Positions 60,905-64,000 of a DNA stretch of 64,000 nt are shown piece after piece. Position numbers and translations under genes: made by a program. Each line of letters opens with the position of its first letter. Within the stretch, counting starts at the first letter, position 1. Source of the DNA: Diprion similis (Eukaryota; Arthropoda; Insecta; Hymenoptera; Diprionidae); NCBI RefSeq assembly GCF_021155765.1, contig NC_060107.1, forward strand, positions 15,176,501 to 15,240,500. Reading direction: 5' to 3'. Below the pieces are notes generated by a model, which was not told where the DNA came from, did no database searches, and saw only the letters and a program-made list of their open reading frames with translations.

Positions 60905-63895
60905 ATGGCTGATGAAGTGATAAATGAAGAAGCATTGTCTCTGAAACATAAAAAAGAACGAAAAGAACTCCAAGGTATGACGCAAATATGACTTGCCACA
61001 CATCAATCACATGCTTTAGAGCTTCATCTCGTCTAAGGGGGTATCCTAGTCTAGAAATTTTAAAATAACATTTTTTTCACGATCCCATAGTTTTGAAACG
61101 AAATTGAGTATCCCTTATATTCGCTAGCAAAGGTCATACAATTAATATCTGAATTCTGCATCAGCTGTTATTCATTAGTCTTTACATATACGCGGATTGC
61201 TTCAGTCAAGCCGCTAGTCAACCCTTGTTATTATAAAAACGTTCTTTCTCTATATGCACTTCGACAAGATACCACATCTGATTATACCAATTTCATCAGA
61301 TATACTATTTTTGCTATTATTTCTTCTGCCTAACGTTTGCTTGATTCACACAGAAAATCTATTTTGTTCGTTGTATATGAACGAGAATTTTTTCGCAATC
61401 CTCAAAATTGGTGACGTTCTAACAATTCTAAAAACCCTACTACATAGTAGGGAAGCACTTCTGTGCTCCTTTTCAAAAGGGAATCATATATTGTAAGCCG
61501 CATGTAAGTATATATTTCGCCATAGAGTTCTGATGTTTTACGATACAGGCAGGTATAGAAGCAAAAACCTAAATCAATGTACACGTGTGTACCTGCATAA
61601 CCTGCACAAGATATGTAGTGAGTTTAGATTTTCCTCTACTTCAGCAAGCAGTTAAGCACACGCGTGAACAGAGACAGTTTGTAGTGTGAATTTCAATTTT
61701 ATCAGGCAGAGTATAGTTACTGAAGTATGAATAGGAATGTTTCAAAATATAAGGCCCTCTACGCAGATCCAGCCAAGAAAAGGAAACTTCATGGAATCGA
61801 TATAGCATGGAACAATAAACAATTTCCACTATGGTTTAGCCATAAAGTTAAAGAAGTCACAAAACTTCTAAGCGTCAAATGCAAACTATATGACGATTAA
61901 ACCGTTATCAAGAAGAAAGAGCATATGAGACACGTGGTGAAGCTAATGAGTACAAGACTCTGCAATGCTAAGAAAGTCAACATGGGTATTAAATAACTGG
62001 AGAATTTATTACATATTATGGTTTGGTGATTCACAGGAGTCCCAACTCTCTGGATGACATTACTACAAAAACTCCACAGATGAGCATTCAAGTATACAAA
62101 CTGTTTCCTTGGATTGGAAAGTTGGTGTCAATGGCATAACACAGAGACTGAAGAAGCTCTTGATGAGTATACGCATAAGCCACCTCTGAACGACAAAGTT
62201 CTAGAAGTAATTAGATCGATTTACAACGATTTGACGGATAATTTACTAGAAAGATGTTTGGGAGTAAACATCCAAAATAGTAATGAATCTCTGAACTCAC
62301 TAGTTTGGAATTTTGCACCAGAGCACATACATTCTGGTCCGGCCACGATCGAAATTGCCATCTACCTAAGAGTTTCCATTTTTAACAAAGTCTAGCAGTA
62401 TTTTACAAATATTTTCAGTTATGGGAATATTCAGTTATTGGTCAGTAAACAAAAGTGTATGCTTATTAGAATACCAATAGTGGGTTTGCTGATTTGAGAG
62501 ACAGGCCTCAGAATCATCACAAAAAAAAGGTCAAAGCCTCTCGAATAAGAAAGGTCAGCTGCCTACTACATGTCGGGAAAAAAAAAAAAGCCTTTATGAC
62601 TCAGGAATCGCCGATTAATGGTATGTATCTTAAAATTCAATTGAAGAAGAAAAAAGAAAATTTCTATAAAAATGTTTAATATAAAAATCTGAATTAGTGA
62701 CCTTGTAAATTCTCAAGTATCACTTTGATCCTTTTTTACTTTTGGTGCCGAAAAAAAGACAAGAATTCTGAATGCATTTTTCTTGAAACTATATTTTTCC
62801 AACTGATGGACATGCTAACTCAAAAACTAATCATTCGATTGATTTCAAATTTGGTGTGTATATTTGTGACCCAATTGTTTATTGCACCAACTAGTAATAT
62901 CGGATAAAAGTTTTTTTTTTTTTTTTTTTTTTATGAACAATTATTGTTATTAAAAGTAAAAAAAAACATTACCAAAATTACTACACTTCATTTTTACGAC
63001 ACCGCCCGTTAGTAAATTTCACTTCCTGTCGTATTCTTTACTCCCAGCCATAGTTACACTCACTAATTGCTACTCTTTTTGATTTTTCAATTTCAGAAAA
63101 GCACAGCACCCGGTACCACTTTTTTATCTCTACACCCGCGACACTGTGGAGTGGCCGTAATCAACATAATTTTTAATTACAAAACTTACAGAGTAGTTCT
63201 AAATATCAATAAATAAGTACAAAAAATATCGGGCGAAATATTTATCAGTTCCTGCATAAAGGATTCCTAAAAACAGGCCAAAAAATCCTTGTCTAGACTA
63301 AAATACCCCCTTAACTTTACATTACTATTTATTATTTATTAAGGTTTACAGTATTCATGGTTAGTGATAAATTTACTGTATGAACGATCGAACAATATAA
63401 AAATCTAAGACAAGGGAAAAGGTGTAACAAATTTTACAAGTTTTTTCTAATTTAGGTAACTATTCTTAATATTACTATTATTATTGTTGTTATTATTCGG
63501 TTTCGACCAGCTCAAATCCAGAATTTGAAAAAGTCTATCTGCAAGGGTGATAAAAAACGGAAAAAAGAGATAACTGAGGAAATAGCACAGCTCGAGATTG
63601 ATCTGGATAAAAAACAGGAGCAGGAGATAATCGATTCAAGAATCAAGGAAGTCCCAGTTGCAAACGAAGACGTCTTACCCGATGATAACCAGCCAGAACC
63701 GGCGCAACAACGTATATCAAAAGCACAGAAGCGAAGAGACAAGAAAAGTAATGCAGAAAAGGAAAGAAATCAGAGGATCATCAAGCAGGAGGCAGAAAAT
63801 GTTCATGGGAAAAGAAACGTCGAAACACAAGCGATAATAAAAATACTCCAAGAACGTCACCTCCGGATCCATGAAATTCCCAGCGATGGTCATTG
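60905..63895 (+). CDS. OTUD6B: OTUD6B, OTU-family deubiquitinase, first two exons (continues beyond the window)
   Basis: Exon 1 (60905-60974) codes for MADEVINEEALSLKHKKERK plus ELQ. Exon 2 (63511-63895) continues AQIQNLKKSICKGDKKRKKE, then ITEEIAQLEIDLDKKQEQEI, RISKAQKRRDKKSNAEKERN and ends IHEIPSDGH. This is the charged, helical N-terminal region of OTUD6B, a cysteine protease that removes ubiquitin and affects translation and proteasome assembly. The human protein likewise has a long basic helix, a RISKAQKRREKK block and then IPSDGHC. Exon 2 ends with TG, so the catalytic Cys codon is completed by the next exon, which lies outside the window. The reading through the intron (GHW-stop) is not real. 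The OTU domain itself is missing only because the window ends. Confidence 0.9.
61880..62395 (+). pseudogene. Remnant of a Mutator-like transposase
   Basis: The frame at 62114-62395 contains SWCQWHNTETEEALDEYTHK, IRSIYNDLTDNLLERCLG, then QNSNESLNSLVWNFAP and SGPATIEIAIYLRVSIFN. This order (SWC.W, IY.DL, LL.RCLG, QN.NES.N...W) is what I recall of the arthropod Mutator-like transposase domain. Upstream, 61920-62100 gives HVVKLMSTRLCNAKK in a frame with stops and shifts. The gene is broken and cannot code for active transposase. Confidence 0.65.
62909..62932. repeat. Poly(T) tract
   Basis: About 24 T in a row, inside the Mutator-like element in OTUD6B intron 1. Confidence 0.9.
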
Positions 63896-64000
63896 GTAAA
63901 TTCTTACTCATCGATTGTTTATATGTCGACAAAAAAAAATCATGGACACTTTTCACTGTTCATCGATACGAAATTCCATGTTTTCGGACAGCAGTTGAAC

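Larger units (their letters stand above)
61034..63314 (+). mobile_element. Decayed Mutator-like DNA transposon in OTUD6B intron 1
   Basis: The left end 'aagggggtatcctagtctag' matches the inverse of the right end (reverse complement 'aagggggtattttagtctag'), giving a unit of about 2.28 kb. Between them is a broken transposase-like reading frame (next entry). No clear target duplication could be read. Tracts of A and T near 62520-62590 and 62909-62932 suggest decay. Confidence 0.7.

Noticed and set aside
61254-61496. 80-codon hydrophobic ORF in OTUD6B intron 1 as a membrane protein gene
   Set aside because: It lies inside the decayed transposon, in AT-rich DNA, with no family motif.
63525-63899. 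Reading OTUD6B exon 2 to the stop after GHW as a complete short protein
   Set aside because: The last codon and stop come from the intron: the donor is TG|GTAAAT, and the family has Cys at this position.
1-64000. tRNA and rRNA genes
   Set aside because: No intragenic tRNA box pair or rRNA-like stretch was noticed by eye; a covariance-model scan would be needed to exclude diverged ones.

Overview
The window is animal nuclear DNA, AT-rich, with intron-split genes that join cleanly at GT-AG sites. The proteins are insect-like: a Fcp3C-type secreted follicle-cell protein, a ctrip/TRIP12 E3 ligase, TMEM256 and OTUD6B. A short (TTAGG)n tract and the general repeat content would suit a hymenopteran (perhaps a sawfly), but the species is an inference.

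Layout. 1-2106: the possible tail of an unknown gene, then a complete three-exon Fcp3C-like gene. 3546-7653: a five-exon C2H2 zinc-finger gene (796 aa as spliced here). 7.7-13.4 kb: non-coding, with two back-to-back palindromic transposon-like elements (9.0-9.9 kb) and a CT-rich promoter-like stretch near 11.9 kb. 13458-32973: a complete TRIP12 E3 ubiquitin ligase, 23 coding exons and 2075 aa, with ARM repeats, a WWE domain and a C-terminal HECT domain whose catalytic Cys is C2042. Its last intron is GC-AG. 35652-37396: TMEM256 on the minus strand, four exons, with five TTAGG units just before its ATG. 38.3-59.7 kb: a tandem satellite. Its core of about 17.5 kb (about 56 copies of a 312-bp monomer) is well homogenised and is flanked on both sides by older, diverged and often longer copies that carry insertions. 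60905-63895: the first two exons of OTUD6B, running off the right edge. Its first intron holds a decayed Mutator-like transposon with matching terminal inverted repeats.

At least three families of old AT-rich dispersed repeats recur in the introns and spacers. One of them (called family A here) is a foldback element with about six copies or part-copies.

TRIP12 (ubiquitin ligase) and OTUD6B (deubiquitinase) both act in the ubiquitin system, but in an animal genome being neighbours need not mean joint regulation. The most unusual object is the satellite: a large homogenised array between ordinary housekeeping genes, with several monomer subtypes, recent multi-monomer duplications, an internal inverted repeat, and a period divisible by three that leaves long spurious ORFs. 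Exon limits were read by eye from splice sites, reading phase and recalled protein families. No search was run.
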